Source of the DNA: Epiperipatus broadwayi
Taxonomy: Eukaryota; Onychophora; Udeonychophora; Euonychophora; Peripatidae
Reading direction: 5' to 3'
Length of the DNA: 64,000 nt
NCBI GenBank assembly: GCA_028023455.1
Contig: JAQFVV010006474.1
Location: forward strand, 571,001 to 635,000
Below the pieces are notes generated by a model. The model did not search any database. It was not told the origin of the DNA and saw only the letters and a list, made by a program, of their open reading frames with translations. Positions 38,178 through 50,158 of this stretch are shown here, piece by piece. Numbering within the stretch: position 1 is the first letter of the stretch; each line of letters opens with the position of its first letter. A program made the position numbers and the translations under genes.

Positions 38178-38640
38178 CATTTATTTACTGATTTTAGCAT
38201 TAAAGTCTCACATGACATGTTAAAAATTTTGCTTGGCCTATTCAAAAGACTTTTGTAGATCCAAATAAAAGCCTTCTACTTTTTCATCACAATGAGAACT
38301 TTTTGGAGCATAAGTGCATTTGATATTTGCTATTAAGTTGAATAACTAATCTTGCTATTCTGTCTGATATGCCATCAATCTCCACAATGTTATTCTTTTA
38401 CTTTTTATTTATAATAAATCCTACTCTACTTGTACTTCCCATGTTTGTGCCTTTGCAGTGTAGTACATATCCATTTTTTAAATCAATTGTCTCTTCACCT
38501 TTACTTCTAACTTCACAAAGTCTAATAATGTCCCATTTATTGTAATATAATTCTTCTTCCAATACTTGCAATCTTCCTTCACTTGAAAGTGATCTGCAGT
38601 TGTAAGTACTTAAATAAAAGATCATACAGTGCTTTAATAA
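38178..38640 (-). pseudogene. RTE-clade LINE endonuclease fragment (3'-truncated)
   Basis: The open minus-strand part at 38398-38625 reads YNCRSLSSEGRLQVLEEEL, then NKWDIIRLCEVRSKGEETI and GSTSRVGFIINKK, the N-terminal half of the RTE endonuclease (family motif WDIIGLSEVR carries the catalytic Glu; it is present here as EVR). The following part (38180-38397) is frameshifted and ends near the GDFNA motif, exactly at a (TA)n run. Dead fragment, 3'-truncated like 30534-31045. Confidence 0.8.
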
Positions 38641-40822
38641 TATGCATCACTTTGAAATTATTTTTATACGAACTGGTTTACCAAATAAATAAAATACTTT
38701 CAAGACAAAGCATATGATAATAATAATAAAAATATTAAACCACTAAACATCTTATAATCACTATGGAAAGTTTTACTTCTGTTAAAAAAATATTATCTTA
38801 TGCTTTGAGTTAAGAATATTTTTATTTAATTAATAAACCAGTTGTATGAGAAATGATTTTTTTCGTTAAATTAATATATTTGTTATGCATATATATATAT
38901 ATTGCTATTTTAAATTTCATGCTATTTGTCTAAATAAGTCCATACTTCAATATTTAACATTATTTCAACATGTAGTTTAAGAGGTATCTTTTGGACTAGC
39001 TGTTTTAGATTAGAAGGGTTATATTTATTCACAGTGAGCATACCTGAAAAAACTTAACATTTGGTGGCTGATTTGACATGTAATGAAAAATTTGTTCAAA
39101 ATGGTTTCTGCTTTACGTCATTTTAAAACACTTGCATATATTTCTAGTACATAATGTAAATGTTAGATTAAATACTCAAATATAAATTAGTTAATTTGTT
39201 TTAATTATGTTGTGTCGTTACCCACAACTCTCAAATAGTCAAACTACAATTATTTAATAACTAAAACTAATTTAGTACTAAGGATTTATTATATTTATAC
39301 AAAAACAAAACTGGAATATTTATAGCAACTTAACTATAATTAATATACAGAAAAATAGGTATTCACAGGGTTTCTAAAAGTCTTTAAACACTCTTCCAAT
39401 ATTGTTTGACCATTACTGTCTTATTTAATGGATTGTCACTTTCCACAACTACATTAAATAAACTACAAGTTCTCCATGTTAAAGCCTAAGAGCTATTTAG
39501 GCTTAAATAAAACAAAATAAGATCAAGATGATCTGCTTTAAATACTAGTTGGATTTTTATAACTTCAGATTCCAAAATATCTGGGTTTATTCTCTTGATG
39601 TCATTGACTGGTTACTGACAATACTTATTGCGAGACAAATAGCACTTTACCAACACAAAGAAGAAAAAGAGCATTTAAAACTGCAATCCCGAGTTCTTAT
39701 AGTCTGCCATTTAATTGTTCCCTTATGGGAAATTTCTCATTTCTTAACATTCCTTTTTGAACAGCATTTAATTATTTTCACTTTATGGATCTACTATTTT
39801 CATATGATTTTATCTTTACATTAATCAGTTCAAAATTTGCTCTTCCGATCTTTTTAGTCTGTCTGTAGAAACTATGTAAATCTATTTCTTTTCTTATATC
39901 TATAATTCTTCCTAAAACAGATTCCATTGTCATTAATTAGTACATTTAAACTTAACATCTAAATTATTCGTATCGATTTTTTTCATACTAAAGTATTTAT
40001 TGAAAGTAAAATACTACAAACTAAAAAGGAAAGTTGCAAATATTCTTGTTACACAGCGAAAATGTAAAAGCAAGGGCACATACTTGGGTCTTGTGCAAAA
40101 GGTCCTGGTTCACGATTAGAGAAGGGATAGAAGAACTGAATGTCAGAAAAGTTATCAGAGCTCAATGCTATATTTATGATGATTTAAACAGTAAAAAGTT
40201 AAATATGAAGCTAATTACATCAAGCAGAAGTTGGTTATGTGAAAGAAAAGAAGTACCAAAGAAATTACATAATAAACCAGTATATATGTAAATGGCATAC
40301 TACTTTTTATAGCCAGGTTAATTGGATTCTTTGTCTTACAAGTATTATAACTAGATTCTAATTTACTGACTAATAATAGATGACTAACCATGGTAATTAT
40401 GATGTTTTATTTGTATGAAAAACATGCATGTGATCTGAAAAACTTAAAGTTCACTTGCACTGGACTTAAATCCCAAGTCATGGACATGGTTAGCATAGAA
40501 GTTAATCTACTGTGTGATGTGTTAACCCTTTGATACATAAAAATATATTCAGCAACAGAAAATGGGCATTAAAATCATTTAAGTGCACAAAATATTAACA
40601 TAAAAGAAATTATATCTTGAGTGTATTAAGTTTTAGAAGGTTACAATTACTGAATTATTCAATAATCAATTTATTTTATTAAAATATATGTGTGTGTATA
40701 TATAGTATCTGCCTTTGTAATGCAGTTATTATTATTGAAGATGATTAAGTGTCTTTTTTAATACTTGATGATCCTATCTTGAAGATTTTTTTTAAAGTTT
40801 AAACAATCTGATTTTTAATAAT
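38641..40822. other. Non-coding; one unassigned ORF
   Basis: 39000-40300 is somewhat less AT-rich. The 85-codon plus frame at 40034-40291 ends SSRSWLCERKEVPKKLHNKP, which faintly resembles the WLxRFKKRxxLH helix of CENP-B/Tigger-type DNA-binding domains. I do not regard this as established. The frame at 39549-39824 is unrecognised. Confidence 0.3.
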
Positions 40823-41320
40823 CTATCTATCCATCTAATCCATCTATACCTATCTATATATCTATCTATCTATCCATTGATTGACCTATCTATCTATCTA
40901 CCTGCCTACCTGGTTACTAATCTATCTGTCTAACCTGCCTACCTGTCTGCTAATCTATCTATATATCTAATTATCTATTAATATCCATCTGCATATTTAT
41001 TTATGTCTGTCTCTCTATTTTTTGTATCCATTCATTAACAATTGTTTATCAGTTGTTTGCTTTTCCTGTCTGTATTTGTTGATATCTTTATATGTCTGTC
41101 TGTCAGTCAGTCTATCTGTTTGTCTGTTTGTCTGTCTTCTCATCTATCTATTTATCAATCTTTCTCTATACATCCCTCTTCCTGACTATCTGTCCAGCTA
41201 TTTGTCACCTATTTAATCTACCTATACCTTTAACTATCTATTAATATATTTATCTATGTTCATTCATCTATCTATTTATTTATCTCTCTGTCTACTTTCT
41301 TATTTATCTATAACCATTGA
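40823..41320. repeat. Degenerate tetranucleotide repeat (CTAT/CTGT)n
   Basis: About 500 bp of interspersed TCTA, CTAT, TCTG and CTGC units, e.g. TATCTATCTATCCATTGATT and TGTCTGTCTGTCAGTCAGTC. T/C-rich on the plus strand. The 64-codon frame at 41022-41216 is low-complexity translation of it. Confidence 0.85.
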
Positions 41321-41525
41321 AATGATGAACTTCAAGCACTATTAATTTAAATTAAGCACTATTAGTGTAAATAATGTTAAATATTAACATAATTATACAG
41401 AGTTTATTTAAACCAATAGCAGCTAGAGAATGGTTCAATTATTTATATTAATAAAGCATGGAGTTCATTAATCTAACAATTACATATATTTATTATTGTA
41501 TTTATATGTGTATGTGTATAATTAC

Positions 41526-41978
41526 TATGCTTTAATATGTAATATTTATTAAAGATCGCCCACTACACAAGTGCTTTAAAGTAATTAACACTTTTTGAGG
41601 AATAATCTTCTTTTCAAACATGAGGTAAAGTCTTTTAAAAATATAGAATATGTCCATTGAACATTTTTAACCTAAATATATATGTATAGGCAAATCATAA
41701 GCATTTGGAAATGAGAAGGTGAAGATATTAATTAATCACTTTTACTTCCATTTACTGTTTTTATTATTGATGCATGCAAAATTTGCTTAAGATTTGCCCA
41801 TACATATATGCTTAAGTTAAAAAGGTAGAGTGGATTTATTATATCTTTTCAAAAGAGTTTATCTTGTGTTTGGAAAGAAGAGTATTCCTCAAAAAGTGTT
41901 TTATTACTTTAAAGCACATGTCTAGTGGGTGATCCCTAATGAATCTGTAATACACATTATATATATGCTTTAATATGT
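41526..41978. mobile_element. Fold-back element with 15-bp flanking duplication
   Basis: Arms at about 41541-41735 and 41770-41963 are inverted copies. The left starts GATCGCCCACTACACAAGTG, with CTTTTTGAGGAATAATCTTC; the right contains GAGTATTCCTCAAAAAGTG and CACATGTCTAGTGGGTGATC. The 15-base sequence TATGCTTTAATATGT occurs exactly on both sides (41526-41540 and 41964-41978), as expected of a target-site duplication. It lies in the intron just 86 bp upstream of the CUB exon. No ORF. Confidence 0.75.
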
Positions 41979-42063
41979 TTATTAACATATTTTGATTAGC
42001 GAGGATTTTTTGTTACATGAGATTCAAAATATTTAATTAATTTTAAATCTTTTTTACTTACAG

Positions 42064-42408
42064 AATCTGAAGTGAAAAAATTTTGTGGATTTACACTGAG
42101 TGGAGTTAATGGCCATATAACTAATCCTGGATATCCTGGTTACTATCCTGGTCCTTTAGAATGCCAGTGGATGATTAGAGTAGAGAGAGGCAAAAAAATT
42201 AGGCTTACTTTTGCAGACTTTTGGCTACGTTCTGTAAATTCATCAAACCAATGTAGAGATTATGTGCAAATTTTTGATAATAATAGACCAATATTTCGTG
42301 GATGTGGAGCTCATAAAGGATTTTTAGAAACACAGTCAAATATAGTTGAAATAAAATTTGTCTCCAAAGAATTTTGGCCAAAAAGAGGATTTTGGATATC
42401 ATATCAAG
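42064..42408 (+). CDS. CUB-domain exon of an extracellular or membrane protein (partial gene)
   Basis: One complete CUB domain in one exon, 114 codons plus split codons. It is bounded by a pyrimidine-rich tract ending TTACTTACAG (acceptor, 42063) and by GTAAGT (donor, from 42409). Both boundaries are phase 1, the usual symmetrical phase of shuffled extracellular domains. Residues: CGF at 7-9, NPGYPGYYPGPLECQW at 20-35, LTFADFWL at 47-54, CRDYVQIFD at 63-71, RGCG at 78-81, KRGFWISYQ at 106-114. The four Cys (7, 33, 63, 80) have CUB disulphide spacing (C-x25-C, C-x16-C). The calcium site of typical CUBs looks lost: the acidic residue after FxL is Arg55, and the late Asp is replaced by Lys-Glu (101-102); Asp65 is kept. 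NSS at 58-60 is a possible N-glycosylation site. Extracellular binding or adhesion domain. The gene is unidentified and its other exons were not found. The open frame past 42408 is intronic. Confidence 0.93.
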
Positions 42409-42430
42409 GTAAGTACAAAACCTATTATTT

Positions 42431-42464
<34 letters not shown>

Positions 42465-42469
<5 letters not shown>

Positions 42470-42613
42470 AACTGATGAAATGAATGAGCTTCAGCAAATT
42501 GCAACTGTCAAAATGAAATGATGCACTTATCTGGGATGTTTCTTGCCATAGCGTTGTGATACCAAATTGTAACTTATGAAATGAATGAGCTTGACCAAAT
42601 TGTGATTTCCCAA
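42465..42613. repeat. Short duplication, 101-bp offset
   Basis: ATTGTAACTGATGAAATGAA with TGAGCTTCAGCAAATTG at 42465-42505 recurs as ATTGTAACTTATGAAATGAA with TGAGCTTGACCAAATTG at 42566-42606. The first copy follows a (TA)n run at 42439-42466. Intronic. Confidence 0.75.
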
Positions 42614-44035
42614 ACAGTAGTTTAATCTTTTTAGGCAGATAATCAATATAATGAGATTTTTTAATTTAAAGAGAATATTTAAACATCTAAGAAACATTGT
42701 AAAATATATATGAATAAATAATAATATTTTAAAATTATCATGAATTTAAAATATAACTATGTATTTGGAAATAAGAATAAATTCATCTAACAATATTACT
42801 ATGTTTGGCTGGCGTATTCACTGTAAGTTTTCATACTACATATATTAAACCTAAAGTTATCTTAGAATTTAAAAATATTAAGTGTAACAAATAAGACTTA
42901 ATATTTTAATCTTTATCTGTAAATCTTTATTGTTGATATGACTAAATAACAAAATGTATTTTATTGTACCTAAACTATATCTTACATTATCTTAGCATTA
43001 ATATTTAAATTATGTGCAAATATTAGTAATAAATATAAATAACAGAATGTATCTTTAAATAAACACATTAGAGTAATACCATGTGGCCATATTTATTTAG
43101 TAAGATGATGAATGTCAAAGTAATGAAAAACGAAAGAAAACAATTTAATCATTAAATTATAAAAAGAGTGAAATAAAATGTAATAGTAATAAATTAAGTT
43201 CTCAGCATTCCAGAGATAAATAATTTCCCCCAATGTTAAATATGCTAGTTTTACCTCAATATTAATAAACTGTACAGGTGTATCTTTACCTGACGTGAAA
43301 AAAAAAGTTATTGAAAAAGATTGCTAAACAAAAGATAAAGGAAACTTAAGTATTAATAATTATTAAGTAGCAAAATGAAATAATGTTTCATCTGATCCCT
43401 ATGCACAATATTTCAGTCAGTCTATCATTTAAGTACCTTTCTGATACAAGCATTAGTTATTTCTTAAAATACTTAACATTTATCTTATTATAGTATAACT
43501 CTTTAAAGATGTGGCTTTCTCTTGCCTAGCTACTCTGGGTAAATGTGGTATTACGTAAGATGCTTATCTAAGCTAACAATAATGAATAAAAGACTATAAC
43601 ACAAATTATTAGGAGTTTCTCTCTACTAAATAGCTGTACAATTTACGCAAAAATTATACTTCCACAATCTATAAATACAAGAATTATCATATAATCTTTC
43701 AATTATCTATTTTTATAAAATATAATAGTAACTTTTATAAAATATTTTTGAACCATGCAACTATAATTAAGTATACGCTCTCTTTCTATACCTTGTAGCA
43801 CTTAATTATAACAAAATAAAATGACACTTAGAAATCGATAAAACATATAAAAAAAATATAAATTATTATATTTTAATTATGAATAATAATAATTAATAGT
43901 AATTAATAACTTCTTTTTAAAAAAATAAAATACACATAGACTATATCATTACTATTAAAATAATATTATTTAAACTATGCTACCTTTATAATTCTTTCTA
44001 CACTATTTTTTATTGTGAGAACTTTTATTTAACAA

Positions 44036-44069
<34 letters not shown>
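42614..44069. other. AT-rich intronic or intergenic stretch
   Basis: No further exon recognised downstream of the CUB exon. It ends in a (CA)n(TA)n run at 44036-44069. Confidence 0.45.
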
Positions 44070-44592
44070 GTATTGTACCCTTATCAAAAGAAATCCTGAA
44101 CAAAAAATCTGGCTAACTAGGATGTAACAATATTAAACTGCAATTGGGTTACGTAAACAATGACTATTAAAATAATACTGTTCTGACTAGCTCAAGATAC
44201 ATTACAAAGATACAATATCTAAATAAACAATATTTTTCAATAATTAAATATAAGAAATTTAATAAATTAAATATAATACAACTTATATTTACAATAAATA
44301 ATTAGAGTTCCAACTATAATAATCAATCTACTCATTTTAATAATAAATTCAATTTATAACTAACTCAAAATTATAAATAAAATATAGTTCTATCAAAATA
44401 ACCAATATAATTATGAAACTCTTAACATGAGATATTCCATAAAATACACTGGCTTAAACATTGAGGATACATCCCTAAAAATACATTCCCAATGGCATAA
44501 GAATATTACCCCACCAAATTCGCCTAACCATGTAATACTTTCATGTCTTTAAAACACACATCTAATAATCTTAAAATATGATTTATAAATTT

Positions 44593-45060
44593 ATTACATA
44601 AATAACAACAAGGAGTCTACATCAGCATTTGTGGAACATGAAAAAGCTACTGGACACAGATTTGAACCCACCAATCCCAGAATAGTGTGCAAAGAGAGTA
44701 ACGACCATAGGTGCAAAATAAAGGAGGCATATTTTATAAATAATGACACCCAATCAATTAATAGAAAGGACACCTGTTTTGCCATTTCAAAAAGATGGAC
44801 AAACTAAGTCAAACAATATTTTAAATAATATACCAAAACATCTAATTAACATAAATTTGAATACCACCCTCATCACTATCAACCGTTTTATTTTTGTTTT
44901 GCACAGCTATGATTATGAAGCCATAGAGCTTTGAAAGCGCTAAGCTTTAAATAAATTTAATAACATATAACTTCTTTAACGAGCGTTATAAGTGCATAAT
45001 TATTGATATTATATAATTTATGAGAAGTTTATAAACAAATTTTCATTACATAAATAACAA
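44593..45060 (-). mobile_element. Retroposon-like insertion with 16-bp target-site duplication
   Basis: ATTACATAAATAACAA is repeated exactly at 44593-44608 and 45045-45060. The insert between is absent from copies A and B at the matching place. It contains a B-box-like GGGTTCAAATCTG on the minus strand (about 44651-44663) and a self-complementary AGCTTTGAAAGCGCTAAGCT at 44927-44946. It is interpreted as a tRNA-derived retroposon. No ORF of note. Confidence 0.65.
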
Positions 45061-45509
45061 TAAATTATTTAATATTCATTTAATAAAATATTAACTAATA
45101 ATTTTACTCATTGTCTATCAGTAAGAAATTTACAATTCTCTAAAAATAATAATAATAATAATCTCAGGTTCATTTCTAACAAACTAATATCAAGATAAAT
45201 TAATTAATTAACACTCTGCACTTAAATATGATGAGAGATTTTACATAATATCTAACTACTCTTCCAAAATAAGTAAAATAAACTAATAAAATAATTTAAT
45301 GACTTTCAACATTAAATCTATTTAATGATTAAAGTTTAATAGAACACATAAATAATATATAAGATTTTAAGTAAACATTGTACAAACTTTTTTTGTTTAA
45401 TGTGGCATTCTTAAAAATATAATGTATTTTAATATTGTGGCAATATCAAGTATATCTCTCATTGCTATTGTGTCAGTTTACAAATAATTACCAATGATCA
45501 TATCTTCTA

Positions 45510-45793
<284 letters not shown>

Positions 45794-48600
45794 TACTTTG
45801 TTATTCCATCAAATATAATAGAAATAATATCTAAGTTATCTTTAAGAACCATGTGCCAAATAAGTAATATTTCAAATTATTAAGTTCTGTGGCTCATGCA
45901 TGTAGAATGAAAAATCAAATAGCAACATGGAGATAAATCACAACTCGTCTAAGACTTAAGTTTTAAAAAACAGCAAATGTATTTATAAATTAAACAATAT
46001 TATATGATTATAATATAATAACAATATAAAAAAATATTTACAAAAGTAAAATCAATATAAGTTTATAATTTATAATACACTTCTTAAAGTCCAACAAATA
46101 AAATATTAAAAAAAAATTATTAAAGACTGTCTTTGCCATTTAGCAGAGGATCATCCTGATATTTGAATATCATAAAATTTTAAATAAAAAAATATGAATA
46201 TCTCTCTTTATAAAAATTACTATTTATGCAAAATACTTAATGGATAATTTTATAAATTTTCTGTAACTTAAATGAGTTTAAATTATTTATAATAAAATTT
46301 AAAGAACTATCAATAAATTATATTGCTTGATCTTTGCATTTCCTTTATTTTATACTTTTACATTCATCATATCAACTAAAATCATTTTTACTATTCTCAT
46401 TTCAATTTAAATATGCATCTATTTAAGCTGAATGATCTCTAATATTTGTATGACTATCAATTATTCCTCTCTTATGTTTTAGACTATGATAATCATCAAA
46501 CATCTCAACATAATTTGCAAAAGAAATTTCTATATATTTCAACTTGCCCTCTCACAAATTATCAACTTCAAACAGTTTAGTCATTACTTTACCAGCTTAT
46601 AAAACTATCCTCTATGATAATTTCAGTGGTGATAGATAGTGATTAAATTATAGGATATGGAATAGTAACAAGAATGACTCAGATGAGTAAGATAATATCA
46701 TCATGGATACAGTTTAAATCATAATAATAGGTCCATATTCATTGGGCACCTAAGATTCAAGTCATGGATCTATTATAGCACTTATTGATGATAAGAAAAT
46801 GCAACTGTTCATGAAAAAAGACATACATCCCTATGTTATCTGTATATTTTAATAACTTTAAAGTATGAAAATATAATTCACATTCAACATATCCCTAAAA
46901 CCTAGGATTTCATATGAATATTACTCTCCCAACCACCATCCTTTATCTTCCACATTGAATAACTCATTTAACATTATAAAATGTACCAACTGCATTCTAA
47001 AATAATTTTAAAACACAATATTAGCGAAACAACAAAAATATAAATTCATTTCAAGATGTTTTTCAAAAGTTTTCATGCGCAAATGACCTTGATAAATGTA
47101 CATCAGTACTATACATTTATTTATTATATAATTTAGAGATCAGTATTATGTCTTATTCTCTATTTCAACAGATAACATTCACAAAGATAAAACATTAATA
47201 AATTAAAGATGTTATCTAATTTACACATATTCAAATATTCACATTAAATAAATATTTTAAATATCCTTGAGCATTTTCAAAAACTTTCACCTGCATTTAA
47301 CAATTTTTTTTTAAAAAAATACACAATGATAATTTCTATCAATGTTTCATTCCACTGTTTAATATTAAATTCAAGCAATATAAAATACTAATTTGACATA
47401 CTAATTAGGATATATCTTTTTTTAAAAAATGACAAAATTATTAAGCAAAATGTAATCTAAATAATAAAAAGAAATTATCAATGATCTCAACCCATATTAA
47501 GATTATTCATGGGGATCCACTTCTTATACCATACATTCAAAAAAAACAATTATGATTGTAATTTATCTTGTTCAAAATATAACTTTCTGAATATCCTTTG
47601 TTTAATTTAACATAATAATAAAGTTAATCTATTTTAAAATTAAATTTAAACTATAATAACAAAAGGTTAGTTTTAAAATAAAAAAGGGATAATATTCAAA
47701 ACATTAACGTTATACTTAGAATAAAAAAAAATGATAAAGTTTTAAAATTACAAAAAGATTTTTTTATCTTTTCCTGCTTGTAATTTGAATGCTTTCCAGG
47801 AATCTTGTACCATTGCCTAGTTATGGTTGAACAGCTTTATGCACAAATCATATCTTGTCTTAGCACCATTTGAAGAAATATACAAATAATAATAATAATA
47901 AAATACAGTAAAATTAAACCCATGGAAAATATTAACCATTCTGTAAGATAAAATGTTTATTTCAGTTTTTTCTGAAAATTTTATCCAGACATTTAATATT
48001 TTCATGGAATAATAATTAAAAATCCATTTTATATGAAAGATTTTCTTACATATGATTTGGCTGTTGTGTATAGCAGAAATATTGCAATAAATATGATATA
48101 AGTAATGTTTGCATTTTCCATTAGTCAAAAGCATTAATACAAACATTATATAATATAATGTTATTTATTTAAAATGTTTATAAGCAGACATGAAGTTTAT
48201 AAATTAGAATAAATACTTCTTTCTTTAAAAGATTTACGATTTTTATCCTTTTAAACATGTATTTTTTCACCAGATATTTTTTTTTCCACGTAAAATGACA
48301 GCTATATCATTCAAAGCATATATTAACTGTTATAATTTCAAACTTTAAAAAGGGATATCAGAGCTCAGCTGAGAGGGAAATTTGATATTTAGTGAATCAT
48401 TATTTAAATAATTATTCCAATTATATTTTTCAAAAATACTTTTAAATAAAGTAATAATTTTAAAAAAATTATTATCGTCACAATATAAAAAAAATATATA
48501 GTTATAAATTTCAAACTAAATCTGTCTTAATCTGAATCTGTAAATCACTGTATTACTAAAAATCATACAAATCACTGAATCAAGACTGACTTCAACCTCT

Positions 48601-48640
48601 CTTTTTATACTCATCTTAATCCAATGATTCCATTGGTCAA
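48601..48640 (-). promoter_or_regulatory. CCAAT/TATA promoter-like site of copy C
   Basis: Minus strand GACCAATGGAATC (ATTGG on plus at 48632-48636) lies 22 bp upstream of GTATAAAAAG (48601-48610), and TCAGTCTTGATTCAG follows as a possible start region. Best-preserved of the three family promoters. Confidence 0.5.
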
Positions 48641-48954
48641 TACTGCTTTTACAAATCTGTTAATTTACATAATTACATCAATATCATTTTTAAAATTAAG
48701 TTTTAAAACTATGAATCATCAATATTAAATATTATCAAATTATTTAATACCTTAAATATTAAATATTTTTATCTAGAAATTATTAAAATAATTTTTTAAT
48801 ATTTAAATAATCTGAAATTGACTTAAAATGAAATATTACATTTAAATAAAATTATTATGTCTCAAACTTTTGCTTACAATCTAAAATTAAGGTTTTCTTC
48901 CCCTAACTTTCTTAAAGCACACATATTCATACAACCACCTTTAATTCTTCAACC

Positions 48955-50078
48955 ATCTCTTATGAAGCTCCTCGTCGACATCTGACGTCACTCTAACTCT
49001 GCCAGTTCTTATGCTAAAAAATTTGTTTGATAGGTTTTGAATAGGTTTTTAAAAGTTCTGTAAGATGGTGCCCTCTTCCGATTTATTTTACAAGTAAAAA
49101 ATAAAAAAAATGCATTTAAACCTAAACAAAGAAAGAACATCGTTTGTAATTGGTTGTTAGTGAGCTCTCAGCCGAAAAAGACATTCTGATTGGCTGGAAA
49201 GAACAAAGAAACCACCTGATCAAAGAAAATAAAGAAAACGCTGAGATTTTCATTTCAAATGCAATTTTAAGTATTAAAAAAATATAATTTCAGAAATTAA
49301 ACTAGTTTTTTTAAAAAAAAACTAAAAAAACAAAATTATTTTCGAAAAATATTGAAGATTTTAGTAAAAATATTAAAGAAATATTTAAAAGAAATATTTA
49401 CTTTTCTATAACGTAAAAGTCGACCTTTTTGTTTATATTATAGCTTTTATGTTGCCGAAATTGAATATTTTAGAATAAATAAATAGCAATTTATTTTTGA
49501 AAGAACTTTCGTTCTCTTCATAACCTGAAAAATTAGTAATATACTTTTTATAAACGTATCTGAGTTGAATTTAATATTATAGGCGAATATGTTTTAACAA
49601 TAGGTTTTGTCTTCAGTTTGTGAGTTGGCCAATTAAAAGATTTGATTTTTACCTCATACAACCAATAATATAATTAGCGGTTAAAGGTTAATCATGTGAT
49701 ACTTTCAGCACATTTTAAACTAATATTAAATTAACTTATCTTTTAAACAATGTTTTAAATGAAATAATTACTTTAAATCTATAATATAAAATATTTATTG
49801 CAATAATTAAGCTATTTTATCATTATAGTATCGTTTAAATATAATTAATAAAAATTAAGATTATCTTTTAAATAACTTATTGTATTATTTTATATTTAGT
49901 TCATCTCAAAATGATTCAAGTTATCTAATATATATTTATAAGCTCCTATGTACAGAGTTTGAACTCCTACTACTTATAACAACAAAATTATATGCTAGAA
50001 AATAACCTAAAATTTAAATTACTTTTTAAATATAACTACTTTTCCAACCCTACCTGTCTTTACCCATTATAAAGGGTA
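48955..50078 (+). repeat. Dispersed repeat D (copy 2) and downstream part
   Basis: Blocks shared with 20140-20930: GACGTCACTCTAA, AAAAGTTCTGTAAGATGGTG, TTTTACAAGTAAAAAAT, GATTGGCTGG, GTAATATACTTTTTATAAA, and TGTGAGTTGGCCAATTA. TGACGTCA at 48983-48990 is a perfect CRE/ATF palindrome. The far end TTATAAAGGGTACAAT leads into (AT)n. It lies head to head with copy C, whose minus-strand promoter is about 320 bp away. Confidence 0.6.
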
Positions 50079-50117
50079 CAATATATATATATATATATAA
50101 TCTATATATATATATAT

Positions 50118-50157
<40 letters not shown>
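50079..50157. repeat. Interrupted (TA)n microsatellite
   Basis: Nearly 80 bp of TA units broken by two short AATC/AGA interruptions. Confidence 0.95.

Positions 50158-50158
<1 letters not shown>

Noticed and set aside
40034-40291. CENP-B/Tigger-like DNA-binding helix
   Set aside because: Only the last ~20 residues (SWLCERKEVPKKLHNKP) resemble the family, and the preceding region does not.
40823-41320. CRISPR-like or spacer array
   Set aside because: Units are tetranucleotides without spacers; the genome is eukaryotic.
42205-42504. 99-codon minus-strand ORF
   Set aside because: Antisense of the CUB exon plus (TA)n.
42409-42521. ORF continuing past the CUB domain
   Set aside because: It reads through a canonical GTAAGT donor into a (TA)n tract; intronic.
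45942-45955. CACAACTCGTCTA matching the RTE start at 17164
   Set aside because: In alignment with copies A and B this is AACTCGACAC/AACTCAGACAC of the long repeat, so the RTE match is chance.
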